Of a DNA stretch of 64,000 nucleotides, positions 45,067 to 56,472 are shown one piece after another. Origin of the DNA: Holothuria scabra (lineage: Eukaryota; Echinodermata; Holothuroidea; Aspidochirotida; Holothuriidae); NCBI GenBank assembly GCA_037179385.1, contig CM074190.1:8395784-8459783 (forward strand), written 5' to 3'. The position numbers and the translations under genes are program-made. The notes beneath the pieces were generated by a model. That model searched no databases. It saw only the letters and a list, made by a program, of their open reading frames with translations, and was not told the DNA's origin. The first letter of the stretch is position 1. Each line of letters starts with the position of its first letter.

Positions 45067-45363
45067 AGGCCCAGTTCTCTCACCCCAAAGAGTACCAATT
45101 CTCCTAACCTTCTTACTTAATCCCCTCCTACAATTGTCTAAAATTCATTCTTATTGAGTTACAATCTCCGTTTATTGCTTCAGGGTGAGTATAGAAAAGC
45201 TCTTTGTGTATAATCAAAACACCCTCGGTACAGTTCATACTGTTTAATGTAAGCTTTGGTATTCTGCACTGTTTGAATTAACAGTCAATCAAAAAGCTGG
45301 GCCAATGGAGAGTTTCTGCACCCCCCTACAAGAAGTCTAGTTTGGGGTGAGAGGATTGGCCCT
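45067..45363. mobile_element. TTAA-MITE family B, intact copy
   Basis: ttaa at 45063-45066 and 45364-45367. Left end aggcccagttctctcacccc, right end complement of agggccaatcctctcacccc: clear TIRs of about 25 bp. 297 bp, the same size as the copies at 26938 and 29972. Confidence 0.85.
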
Positions 45364-45587
45364 TTAAAGTTTGGGGTTATCAGGCTACTGGTATCTCCAG
45401 ATCAAATTCTCCTTCCCCCAAATGTAATTCGAAATGCTGATATTTTTCGTTATGATGATTTAAAATTTACGACAGTGACCATCAGATAATTTGATGATGA
45501 TTTTTGGTAAGGAAAGTGGATAAGGAGAGTTTTGGATTTAGAAATTTACTGAAACAGTCCAAATTCGAAGTTATTGGAAATTTATCA

Positions 45588-46125
45588 TTGTGCAACATGC
45601 TATGCAAGCAAACAGGAAGTGTTCAAGTTCATGAAACCAATTTAATTTTCAAGAGAAACAAAGCAGGTTATGTGAGTTGTACAACAAGAAAGTCACAAAT
45701 TATTGCGCAATGGACCAATTTGTTTTGAAGGTGAAGAGCAGTCCCCCAAACTTATTTTGAAGAAAAAGCTAAATAACTCAATTTTCATCTTATTTCTCTT
45801 CAAAGTATCTTTCATTACATTTTATGACTTTACCATTGCCTATTCAAGGTAAACCAGGCAGTTACTTTTGGTAAATTTCACATTTGAAGAGAAAACACAT
45901 TGTCACATGACTCCCAACAGCCAGTCATGAAACTGGACAGTCTACTACACTTCTTCAATTTGGGATGACTGCTCCTTCCCTTTAAGCGAATAAATTTCAA
46001 CATTTGATTTCTCAGCTTAGGAATGTGCTATGAAGATGGAAATTAGGCTGTAAGAATTTATTGTTCATGCTCTTAAACATATATTATTTTTTTTGGACTT
46101 GAGGTACACTTTTAATTTTTTCTGT
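45588..46125 (+). repeat. Dispersed repeat C, copy interrupted by a MITE
   Basis: Collinear with 24898-25185 on both sides of the insertion at 45729-45981. Confidence 0.8.
45729..45981. mobile_element. TTAA-MITE family A, complete copy
   Basis: 253 bp with imperfect TIRs gaaggtgaagagcagtc and (inward from the right) aaagggaaggagcagtc minus one base. Right ttaa is at 45982-45985; the left copy has mutated to ttga at 45725-45728. The related repeat at 25044-25047 shows the single uninterrupted ttaa. Confidence 0.83.
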
Positions 46126-47851
46126 TAATTTAGAAATTTATCTCATTTGGATTCAAGTTTTTACGAGGGATGGGGAAATTCTTCACATACAAAATTGTGC
46201 TGTAATTTGTCCACCAATAATATACACCACTGTTATAGTTGCTCCAACCTCCCTTCCTTTTGCTCATATTTAATATTTTTTACATTTTTAGATTTACTCT
46301 TAAACAAAATATGTGTCTGTGCGGAGTGCGTGAATGTGGTAAATCATTATGTGGTCCATTAAAGTTTGCTCCTGCGACTTTTAAGAATCAAATACGAATA
46401 GCCTGCATGCATGAGGGATATTAGGCGTTTTACACATAATTTTCCCATATACCGTTATCAGTTGTTAACACATGGGTCTAAGAACTAACGTATCCCATAT
46501 GGGCCATATGGATCACGTGGGCTTGCTCATTATGGACCCATTATAAATCCCGGGTTAAAAAATATGGGTCCACTTAGAGCCAAGATAAAGGACCCCTAGG
46601 AAACACTGGAATGTTACCATTTTCAATTTAAAACACTGCACTCAGGATTTGTGTAAGTCAAATTTTTCTTCTAGCTTATGCAATGAGAAACATGCTTTCC
46701 CGAATAGGAATGGGAATGAAAGTCTCAAACATTTTGATTCGAGTTTTCTTGTGTGGCAGGAGAATGAAGATATATGTAAACACATGTATGTAAAGTACCG
46801 TGGGCCCACTTCCGTATGCAGCCAGGGGCACCCGTAGGAAATTCTCTGGCCCGAGTGAAATCTCAGATCATCCTATACTTTGAGTATTTTTTGCTTTTGC
46901 AAGGAGCCATGATGCAAAATTTTGTGAGAGATGTTGGACATAGTTGTGTTGGCTTATCTGGGTAATATGATTTTATCAATCAGAGCAAGGCCCTGTTGGG
47001 GGCATTCCCCCATCATGTCCACAAAAGTAGAAGCGTTGTTCCTAGTTACCGTAACAGACTGAAATGGGCAATCCCAATGTAGGGTGTACATAACTCGATT
47101 GAGCATTGTAAGGCAAAGTATGGAGAAAGTTGCTAGCCTGACCCATATGCTAAAACTGGTCAATGGTTTCCGAACTAGAGAGGTCGAAACCAGCGTTACT
47201 AACATGTGAGGGGAATTAGGCTTTAATTTGTTGAGGTCGAAACTTCACTGACTCTTTTACATAACATCACATTACAGAAGTTAACCGATATGGGTCCATT
47301 AGCATGGATTAATAAGGGGCCCATATGAAAAGGGCACATGCATGATATTTTAGGGTTGGCCCAAATTTTCCCTTTATATCATGAACACTAGAACTATCCC
47401 GTATTTGACGTATTGACCAATAAAGTGTCCATGTGGACCTTTTTGAATCACAAGAGCAAAACCACTTTAAATCTGGGATACGGGCCTACTATGTTGGGAT
47501 GCCATACGGTCTTGATGCTTTTATGAACTTCATGAGGGAAAAGATCGCCATTTATTAGGTGACTTGTACTGTGGGGGGGGGGGGGGTTGGATCTGTCCGA
47601 CCTGTGCTTTGGACGACAATAAATTGCCCTGCTATCCAATCTTGAGGCGAAAAAAGAGGAATGTATGTAACCGATTCACTTCTTTTATAATTAGTAGTAG
47701 ACTAGGGTATTCAATATATGTTGAAATTGTGACATGTAGTCTTTCCATTTCTGGTGCATTTTGTTCTGAAATTACAAAACTTACGCGCGCTTTTCTACTC
47801 GGTTTATTTTGGACTACACTAAACACGGATTACTGATAACGTTGATTGAAT
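46126..47851. other. No gene seen
   Basis: Words such as atatgggtcca(c/t)t recur at 46563 and 47288. A 15-base G run lies at 47572-47586. Short open frames lack domains. Confidence 0.45.
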
Positions 47852-48122
47852 AAAAGTATAGACGAATCAGATTCGCGCTTCTTTTTAGTGACTGTAGGAA
47901 GCCATTAGTGGGGTCCATCAGCCTTTAATCGTCTCCATTTATTGTCTACGTGAATTTCAAATCCTCATATTCGCTGAAGTTGTGAAAATCAAGATACAAT
48001 TTAGTGTGCTTCCATCCATGGAACATCTAAGGAAGGAAATTTAAAGATTAAAGGTGATGGACCCCAGGAATGGCCAACTAAAATCAGACCATCACAATCT
48101 GTCCGGATTCGTCTATACTTTT
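47852..48122. mobile_element. MITE with ~90 bp inverted arms
   Basis: 271 bp. Ends aaaagtatagacgaatc and its exact complement. Further in, ggggtccatca and cctttaatc are also inverted at about 47910-47930 and 48045-48070. No target duplication was read with confidence and there is no ORF. Confidence 0.65.
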
Positions 48123-48639
48123 CACAAACAACCTATTTATAATCCGTGTGTCGTTATTCTGTTAAAGGGAAATATCATTGAGGTTTTTTGGGCAAAAAAA
48201 TCATCTTTTTTATTTATTGAGACAGGCTGATAGATTATTAAAAACAAAAAAGTTGTGGGGTAGCCTTTTTTCAAGAAAAAGTTTCCCACACGGATAGAAA
48301 TTCAGTTGTTTGTTGCTCAAGAATAATTTTTTCACCCAAATTTTCAACATTTCAAATGATACAACGTCCGTAGCTCTTCTTGCTCATGGTATTTTGAAGA
48401 GATGTAGCTATTGGCATTGCTGGTGTTTATGATTACGATTGAATTGTTGGAAAGTGTCTGAACCATTTCCTGTGAACTCTTTGTTGGGGCATTTTAAACA
48501 CAATGTTTCTCTGATACATGCTATTAAATCGATGAAAGTTCTCCGCTGCTAGGTGAAAAATTCTTTATTCAGATACAACCATAAGCGCACGGGAGCATTT
48601 CAGTTAGTGGAAGGTCGGCAGAAGATTTTTTGCCTCAGA
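48123..48639. other. No gene seen
   Basis: AT-rich; no recognisable feature. Confidence 0.4.
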
Positions 48640-51310
48640 GATGGAATCCTGCCCAAAAGACTATCTCGTCGGAGTGCCTCCATTGGTTGGCGCGGAGCGT
48701 ACAGAAAAGTGAAAACTCAACCCTCAGACAGCCGTAAATAGTATTTTCAAGGCTTATAAAAAGAATACAATGAGGCGGTCGGCATTTTAAGCTTTTTTTA
48801 ATATAAAACTTTCACTACAAATACATAAGCCAATCGAAAAGTAATCAAAATAGCTACTAGAAAATATTTTAGCCCGAAAAATGTAATTATGCCGAAAGAC
48901 TGTCTAAGAGGAGCCATTGGAGTAGCAAGACGCAAAAGACAGGCACAAACAATTTTGAAAAAATCGGCCCCGCTGATCAGCGCATAGCCGGAAATGGCAT
49001 TTCCTAGCCTTAAAAACAGGACCAAAGCAGTCGCCTTTTGAGCTTGAGATTGCAATGAACTGTTCACTTTAAAAAAATTAGTAATCTGCAAAGTAATCTG
49101 ACGTCAGTAAGTTCATAGAAAAAAGCGTAGGAGCGTAGTTACTTTTTGGTGTGCAGAGGGGCAAAGTCTCGACCATTTTTCGGTAAAGGGGCATTAAAAT
49201 GTTATGCATGGTATGATGCTTTCCTTTTTTCTACGTGATAGGCCTACATGTACTCTAATTCATATGTTAATTCCTAATATTGACAAGAAAGGAAATACGA
49301 TGTGTACGACTTCTATGCTCTGTTCAGTAATCTTTTCGACCGAAACATTATCTCATCAGAGCACCACAATCAGCTGGCGGCGTACAAAAAAGTTTGAAAA
49401 TTAGAACCCTCAGACAGTCAGAGATGGCATTTCCTGGGCTTGCAACTAGAGATGAAGTAGTGGAGTTGTAATTTTTCGTTTACCATAACAATAACAAAAT
49501 AGTTATAATAATAATAATAAATCAGCAATTTACTTGCTAAGTAATCCGAATATTACCAGATAAAATGTATCACTACCCGCATGATAAATGTTCTTATATC
49601 TTTTCGGGGGAATTGAGAGCACAGTAAATGTTTTGTTTACTCCATTACGATTCTTAGCTGAATTCAATATCTTTTGAATTGAGTATATTTGAATGCCTAA
49701 ACTACCGCCCAATATTATCCTTCAGTTTGCCCATAGTATGCCACCCCCTCCCAATCATTGACACACTGGTGCCACCACTGCACGCATGCATTTAACAATT
49801 CACGCACTACCGAAAGTCTGTCAGTGCTGCCGAAGCTTTCATATGATCCATCATGTCCTGTTGCAGAGTGAAAAGAGTATCATGCACACCCCCTTTGAGT
49901 CACTTAAACAGCCATTCACCTCGAGCACCAGTTACCTTCATCAATGGGCTGTTGGCTGGTAACTTGACTGTAACATCGGCCTAACTAGAGACACAGCAGC
50001 GAATTATTCCCGTATTTACATGTCTGTAAGATTTCTATTCCACCTCTGGCCGTTATGAGGATATTCAATTGTAGGCGGTCAGCAATACATATTGCCGGCC
50101 GGTAACCTAGGAATGTTTCCTTGAAAGTTCCATGAGCATGAAACATTTCTTGCTCTCTGGGGATCACGATTTTCAATTTTTATTGTTAACTCCGCGCCAG
50201 CTGACGGTGGCGTTCCTCTAGATAGCTTTCTGGGCAACCACCATTTTTTTCTCCAATTTATTTTTTTGCTCCTGTCCGTTACTAAGGGCCCGCCTTATGA
50301 GAACGGTCAGGCTACCGTGAGTAGACTATATAGTTAGGCTCGAAAATGATCGTACCGCCCTTGTCCAGTTGTCTTTGCGATCGCAAGTTCAGTGTGAATT
50401 CTTTTTTAGTTTGCCAAACAAGTTTCGTCGATCCCCCGCCCCATGAAAAAATAGGGGGCCCGTGAAAGATATGTCCACTTGCTCGAATGTTTTCAAAATA
50501 CGGCCCGTATATACGCAACTATAGAACACTCTTGAAGCGCCGTTTCCCGCCACCTGGTAGATTTGTAAAGTCAAAACTTTTCTTGTTAGCCTACTTAGCG
50601 CTCCAACTGATGATGCAGCTTTCCTTAAATTGTCTTGCTGGCATTCAGCCAGTGGTATTCGCAAGATTTCTATGAAGAGGAACGGGTGGGGCATGCAGTA
50701 CGTTGAGTGATCGCCGGTCTGGGGAGGGTGTCCCTTTCCCTTTTAAATTTTTTTGTCTTTTGAGTTTCAATTTTGAAAGAAATAGTCTCAAAAGCGGAAC
50801 TGTGGTGATTCATGGGGATAAAACTGAAATCGTGTATCTTTACATACAATCTATAGGCCTACGCCACCTTTTCAAGTAAAATTTGTTTTGTCTGCGTATA
50901 GGCCTACTTTCAGGAGTCCAAATAAAAGAGCATCCATCGACATACACATACGTAAGCATTTCAGTTTGGTGCTTTTTGCTTGCACACAAATTCTGTTGTG
51001 AAGACTACCTAAGCAAAGCACCACCATCAGTTGGTGCAGAACGTTCAGAAAATTTAGAAAAAAAATCTGACCGCTGAGAGAGCCGGAAATAGCATTTTCC
51101 AGACTTATGTTAAGCATCTAAGCAGTGCTATCTTCTTTTGTAAAATGTTCAATTCAAAATGAATTCGCAAACCGCAAAGTGATCAGAAAAAATGTAGCTT
51201 TGCCCGAAAGACTATCTCAGCGGAGCGCTACCGATGATTGGCCTGGGGCGTATGTTGAAAATTCGCGAACCCTCAGATGGACGAAAATTACTTTTCTTGC
51301 TTGCAAAAAG
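48640..51310. repeat. Cluster of seven GC-rich module copies
   Basis: Modules at about 48640-48755, 48885-49015, 49340-49445, 50995-51105 and 51195-51300 (plus orientation), and 50185-50245 and 50530-50645 (minus). Each has cgaaagactatct(c/a)-like sequence, ggagcgccaccat...ttggcgcggagcgtac, then ccctcagacagccggaaatgg. Some neighbours are spaced 205-245 bp, which suggests an eroded tandem unit of that length. Confidence 0.7.
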
Positions 51311-52699
51311 AATCTAAAAAGTCTTTACTAGTATTAAGCTTTTGTTTGCAATAATAAAAAAATCAACAGGCTTGTTAAGGGATCAGAAAGGCACCACATA
51401 AAAAGTACCACTACTATTAAATCAAACTTGGTCTTAAATCTTTTCGGGGAAAAACTAAACAACGTAATTGAAAATATACTTATGTTTCTCTATTGTAACT
51501 CTTGGCTAGATTCAAGCTCTATTGAATTGATTTGTCTATGTTACTGCCAGAACTCGGGACTATAAATTATTTTACTCCTAACATCTTTTGCATGATAAAT
51601 GGCAAACTATCGTTCAGAGCACCTGAACACCCACCGCCTCTCTCCCTAACCTAGTATGTCTATACCGGCCGGGGAAGGATCGAGTCTATGGGACCGTCCC
51701 TTTTGAGAATTTTTGAAAAGGTAGGTGTCCCTGAAGTTAATTGCTGCCACTGATTCTACCTTTTGAAGTTTAATTTTGATTTTGAAAAAAAATCTGTCTA
51801 TTCTTAAGAATTGAAAAAAGGCACCACTTAGGTGGCCTCGGGGAGAATCCTTTGAAAATTTTTGAGAAATTGGGTGTCCTTACATGCATGCAATCTGGTG
51901 CCAATGTTACCTTTTGAAGTTAACTCTGGGTTATTAAAATTCCTATTTAAGTATCGTAAACTGTAAAGTACGTATTTCAGGTCAGAAAATGGCATCCGTA
52001 GGGGGGGGGGCGTGACATGGCCAATCCCTCTGCGTACGTCCAAAGGCGTAGTTACAGGAGGCTTTGGGGAACAGCCCCCACTGGTGACCTAGGCAAAAAA
52101 TTATATTCTTGCTGGCCGATGATTATATTCAATCCGGGCTACCCGGGGACCATGACATAGATAAACTTGCGATAGATCCACTCTGAATGTCGGAATAAAT
52201 TCAGGTAGACTGTGACAAGCTTTATATCTTCGGAATCTCTTGAGTTTTATACTCGTCGGGTTTCTGGATGGAAAATTTTCTAGCAGATTCCAGTGCTGCC
52301 AGTCATTAGCCAGTGCAACAACCATTCTCTTGGTGAAGTGGACATACCCAGTGGTGTAGGAGACAGAAGGCGGGGACAGATTATATCCAAATTTAAATTC
52401 GGACATGAATTTGGGAAAAACCAGATGGCCCTTTAATTTTGAAAGAAGGGCATGGTTTTTCAGAAAATTCCTAAATGTGGCCGAAATCTTAAAAAAGATA
52501 TGCCCGGAAAAGGAAAGAAACGCCATAGAGTCGCAGTAAAATTTTCATGAAACATGTTTTCTGTATATTTGAAACCTCGAGGAACGGGAACTTATGACGA
52601 GAGAAATACTGTCACCTTCTTGAAATGTATCTAACATTTAACGAGCAAATAGGTAATTGAAAAGTTCAAAGGAAGATTGGGCACGTACGGGAGCCGAGA
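51311..52699. other. No gene seen; hAT-like end near 52045
   Basis: aaaggcgtagttacaggagg at about 52041-52060 resembles a hAT-type terminus. The 141-codon minus-strand open frame at 52101-52526 shows no domain and is not called as a gene. Confidence 0.4.
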
Positions 52700-53480
52700 A
52701 GATGCTTAATTGAAAAAAGGCATAGACCCACTAAATACAGATTTCAAAATTGGTGCAAAGGCAATAGCACAACTCCTATCTTTTATTGGGCCACAGCAAA
52801 CTGGTTTTCTTAGTAACAGGTTTATTGTTTCTAAGAAACGTTTCGCGTTAGACCTCATAGATTACTGTGAAAATAAAAATATCCCTGGATTTATTTTGGT
52901 AGCCGATTTTGTGAAAGCTTTTGATATGCTTGAGTGGAAATTTATTCAGAAAAGCTTTACTTATTTAAAACTTGATACTTCGTTCGGTAAGTGGGTGGAA
53001 GTCCTCTATACGTGGCCCTCCACTTGTGTTTGTAGTAATGGTTTCTTTTCTGGTTTTTTATATAGAACGAGGTGTACGAGACAAGGGCGTCAACTCAGTT
53101 CTTATATATTTACACCCGCAGGAAATTTTAAGCTAAAAGGGTAAATATAAATTATAATATTGACGGTATTTGTATTGGTAATAATGAGGTTAAACTTTTT
53201 GTGTATGATAAATGAAATAAAATGAAACTGTTGCAGTACGTTGAGAACACATCTTTTTTATTGATGGAACCGAAGAGTGCTTGGAAACGACACTACATGT
53301 ATTAAATAATTTAACAGAGGCCTCCTGCCTCACAATTAATGTTTCAAAATCCAGCCTCTTTTCCCTTTGTCCTTTTGTAACCCATCAACCCGAATTTGTT
53401 TGTGATCTTAACATCATTTTCACGCACCGGCCAGTGACTGTCCAAGGTGTTACTTTCACCGCAAATAGGGAGGATAGATA
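52700..53480 (+). pseudogene. L1/Tx1-type LINE RT remnant
   Basis: 52710-53144 encodes IGPQQTGFLSNRFI, NKNIPGFILVADFVKAFDML and TRQGRQLSS. These correspond to the RT fingers, motif A (xxDFxKAFDxxxW) and the RGCRQGDPLSP box of L1/Tx1 LINEs. After frame breaks near 53145-53280, ETTLHVLNNLTEASCLTINV and SKSSLFSL match the region after the YADD box; the catalytic box itself is destroyed (FVYDK then a stop). It is too decayed to function. It may belong to the same family as the 3' end at 26617-27760. Confidence 0.8.
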
Positions 53481-53485
53481 CCTAT

Positions 53486-53917
53486 TACGTATATGGTTGG
53501 CCACAGTGGACATAATTCCTTATTTAATGCTAACATTATATCGTAATTATGTCCGCATTAATTCGATTTAATGTCAGCATTAAATAAGTTTCAGTATTGA
53601 CCAATCACAGCACAGATTTTAATGTCGGCATTAAATCATTTAATGCTGGCATTAATTCGATTTTATGTCAGCATTAATTCGATTTAATGTCTGAATTAAT
53701 TTTTTAAAGCTGACATTAAATCGAATTAATTTTGATATAAAATCGAATTAATGCCAGCATTAAATGATTTAATGCCGACATTAAAATCTGTGCTGTGATT
53801 GGTCAATACTGAAACTTATTTAATGCTGACATTAAATCGAATTAATGCGGACGTAAATTCGATTTAATGTCAGCATTAAATAAGGAATTATGTCCACTGT
53901 GGCCAACCATATACGTA
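53486..53917. repeat. 432 bp near-perfect inverted repeat (hairpin element)
   Basis: The left half starts tacgtatatggttggccaca and the right half is its reverse complement ending at 53917; the centre is near 53702. Arms of about 210 bp differ at only a few positions. Within each arm the word gatttaatgtcagcattaa and its complement recur, so the hairpin is itself modular. No ORF; non-autonomous palindromic MITE is the likeliest class. Confidence 0.88.
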
Positions 53918-54780
53918 CAGTGGCGGATCCAGAAATTTTCAGTGGAGGGGGGGGGTCTGCATGTGGTTGGGTATCAAATGTACACTGAGCGAAGGGCCAC
54001 CATAAGTATGTATGTTGTTAAGTCGGTGATGCCTATAAGAACTCGGGAAATGGGAAATGGGGTGGTAGGCAAGCATCCAAATTTGACCATATGTTTTAGT
54101 GTGATTAACACTGTACTGAGGGCGTAATTTGCAGCGCGCGGAGCGCGCTGAAAATTTCGCCCTTTTCATATATTTGAAAATATGGAGCTTGTGTTGCAGA
54201 GAAGTTTGGATGCTGGGTTTCCTACAAGGAAATTTGAACAGTTGGGGAATTACTGAAGAATTTGCATTTTCTATCGGCAAATCTGAGGTTGGGCGGAGAC
54301 TAAAGATCGTTGTTGCTACATAATGTTATCCAACGCCTAAGAAATGAGGCTCTTCAACGAAATTTTTTGGAACTTATATTGGAGAAAACATGAAATTTTA
54401 TGAAAAAAGATTATGAAAATAGCACTGTTTATAGTTAACGGTGTCACTTGGTGATCTTGTGTCACAAGTGTAGCAAACTTCCGATTTTGTCACATCCAGA
54501 GCTCGGAAAAGTTTACCAAAGTGAAGGTATGAGCGAGCACTTCTGCTAAGGAATTGCATATTGCGGCGCGCGAAGCCCGCGGAAAATTTTGCTTTCTCGA
54601 ATCAAATAATAACGAATATCTAGCATTTATTAGAGAAAATTCGTTTGGAACTTCTTAATTTCATGAGTTGTCAAAACCACACAGTGGACTGGTCTCACAA
54701 TTGCCAAATTTCCGAATTCTTCATTTTCAGAGCCCCCTGCCCCGCCTGGGTGTCTTAAAAAGGGGGGAGGGGCGAGATGC
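53918..54780. repeat. hAT-like end and a diverged two-unit repeat
   Basis: cagtggcggatccag at 53918-53932 resembles a hAT terminus. Two related blocks start gcagcgcgcggagcgcgctg (54131) and gcggcgcgcgaagcccgcgg (54563), about 430 bp apart, each followed by aaaattt and cgccctttt or gctttctcg. No gene. Confidence 0.45.
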
Positions 54781-55424
54781 AACACGGTGCTAAATGTTTC
54801 AATTTTTTAAGCTACTATGAAACTCCCAAGCTTTCAAAACATGGCCTTGAAAGTGTGGGTAATCACTACTTAAACGGACTATACGGTCAATGTGAATGCA
54901 ATACCGGGTGTACACTCTAAAAAATGTTGGGTAAAAATTTCTACACAACACATGTGTAACTGCCAATTTGCACAACGTTGAGTCAATTTTACACACCTCT
55001 GTGTACTTTTAAGTTCACGGAAGTGATCACTGCAAAGGTATAAAAAAGTAAAACAATTGACACGTATAACAAAAAATGTAAAATTAGTTTTTTTAAGTTT
55101 ATAAAATAGTTTAAACTTGGATATAATTTTTTTAAATATTTAAAATTATAATTCAGAATTAAAAGATCATTTTTATGGTCACAATTTTCTCATAGCATTT
55201 CAATTTCAAACTCTAACAGTAACAGTACTGCACACAGGCAACGCACACCCAGTGTACATACTGTACAGTGTACTGAGTCTTCGCGCGCGTCTATGTTTTC
55301 CGTATACGACGTACGTTGAACCAGCGCGCGCAGCACCGTGGCTGCCGAAATCATCCTACACAATACACTCAACTTTCTCTTCAAAATATGTTTACATTTG
55401 ACCAGCAGAAGGTGGAGGCAGTGG
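54781..55424. other. No gene seen
   Basis: AT-rich, with alternating CG words near 55280-55335. Nothing else recognised. Confidence 0.4.
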
Positions 55425-55476
55425 AACTTTCGGCTCTAATTTAGAATCCGTGCCCGGAACTGCGTCATAGCTGTAC

Positions 55477-55591
55477 GGTTAGGGGTTACGTATGCATAGT
55501 AATAGGTTAGGGTTACGTACGCATAGTAATAAGGTTAGGGTTACGTACGCATAGTATAAGGGTTACGTACGCTTAGGTATAGGGTTAGGGT
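55477..55591. repeat. Telomere-like minisatellite, ~27 bp units
   Basis: About four to five units of ggttagggttacgtacgcat + agtaata, with shorter variants. It contains ttaggg, the common animal telomere word, but the unit is not a pure telomeric repeat. Confidence 0.7.
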
Positions 55592-55846
55592 GGGCCATAT
55601 GCTGGTGTACGCATGCATAGGAACTGTATACGTAGGGGTATATAAACATTTACGTATACGTATCTCATAGTGTACATATATAAAAACTCTCAAGTACATA
55701 CAGTTAGCTTTAGGTATACGTAAATACGTATACCTACAGCTATATGTAATAGATAGTATTATTAGACAGTACTTATATTATTTTTAACCCATCCACCGGC
55801 AACGGCGCTCGTAGTGCAGTAGGCAAGCGCGCTGGTCTTTATACTA

Positions 55847-56472
55847 TCAGGAAACGGGTACGGTAACCTGTCACAGTTCTGGGATATTTTTGAAGGGTCA
55901 TGTGTGTTAAAAGTAGACACGGAGGGTTTTTGTTTTGCTTCTCTCATCAATTTAACTTTACTGTGCTATGCTGTTGGTTATGAAAAGTGTCTTTGTTTTC
56001 AGTGATGTCAAAGTAGAGTGTCGAAGGTTAAAATACTTACTTTTTTTTTGTGTAAGATGAACTTGTTCTGTTTATATTGTGTGCTGCTTTAATTAATCTT
56101 TTGTAAATATTGTAAATTATTTATTTATTTTTCTTCTTTGTCTTCTCTATGTATTTTTGCTTTGTTAATAAAGTTATTCCTTCTATGGAGGAAAAAAAAA
56201 AGTAGACACGGAGGAGGATTCTTGCTATCGGTTTGTATTTGACACTGGATAGTCTAGATTACGAACTTGGGAATCATGCTTATTTTAGTGATGGGCGGCA
56301 AATTGATTAAGTAATCAACGTTGATTCGTACCCAACGTAATTATTGTTGTAAATATATTGTACATTTCTTTGTAAATATTATTTTAAACGAGTGAGCCAG
56401 ATAACTCATTTTGTGTTGTACAATAGGTGAGCCAGTGGGCTCGCCTCCCAATAAAAGAGAGAAGAAAAAAAA
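55847..56472 (+). mobile_element. Outer poly(A) retroposon with 22 bp target duplication
   Basis: 626 bp flanked by direct repeats 55825-55846 and 56473-56494 (two mismatches in 22). The 3' end has caataaaag then an A run. TSD plus A tail is the signature of LINE-machinery retroposition. It is itself interrupted at 55926-56197. Confidence 0.78.
55926..56197 (+). mobile_element. Inner poly(A) retroposon with 17 bp target duplication
   Basis: 272 bp flanked by aaaagtagacacggagg at 55909-55925 and 56198-56214 (identical). T-rich 3' UTR-like sequence has aataaag at about 56168 and ends in an A run. Probably a 5'-truncated LINE 3' end. Younger than the outer retroposon. Confidence 0.82.

Noticed and set aside
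52101..52526. 141-codon minus-strand open frame
   Set aside because: No recognised domain or homolog pattern; sits in a repeat mosaic with hAT-like ends nearby.
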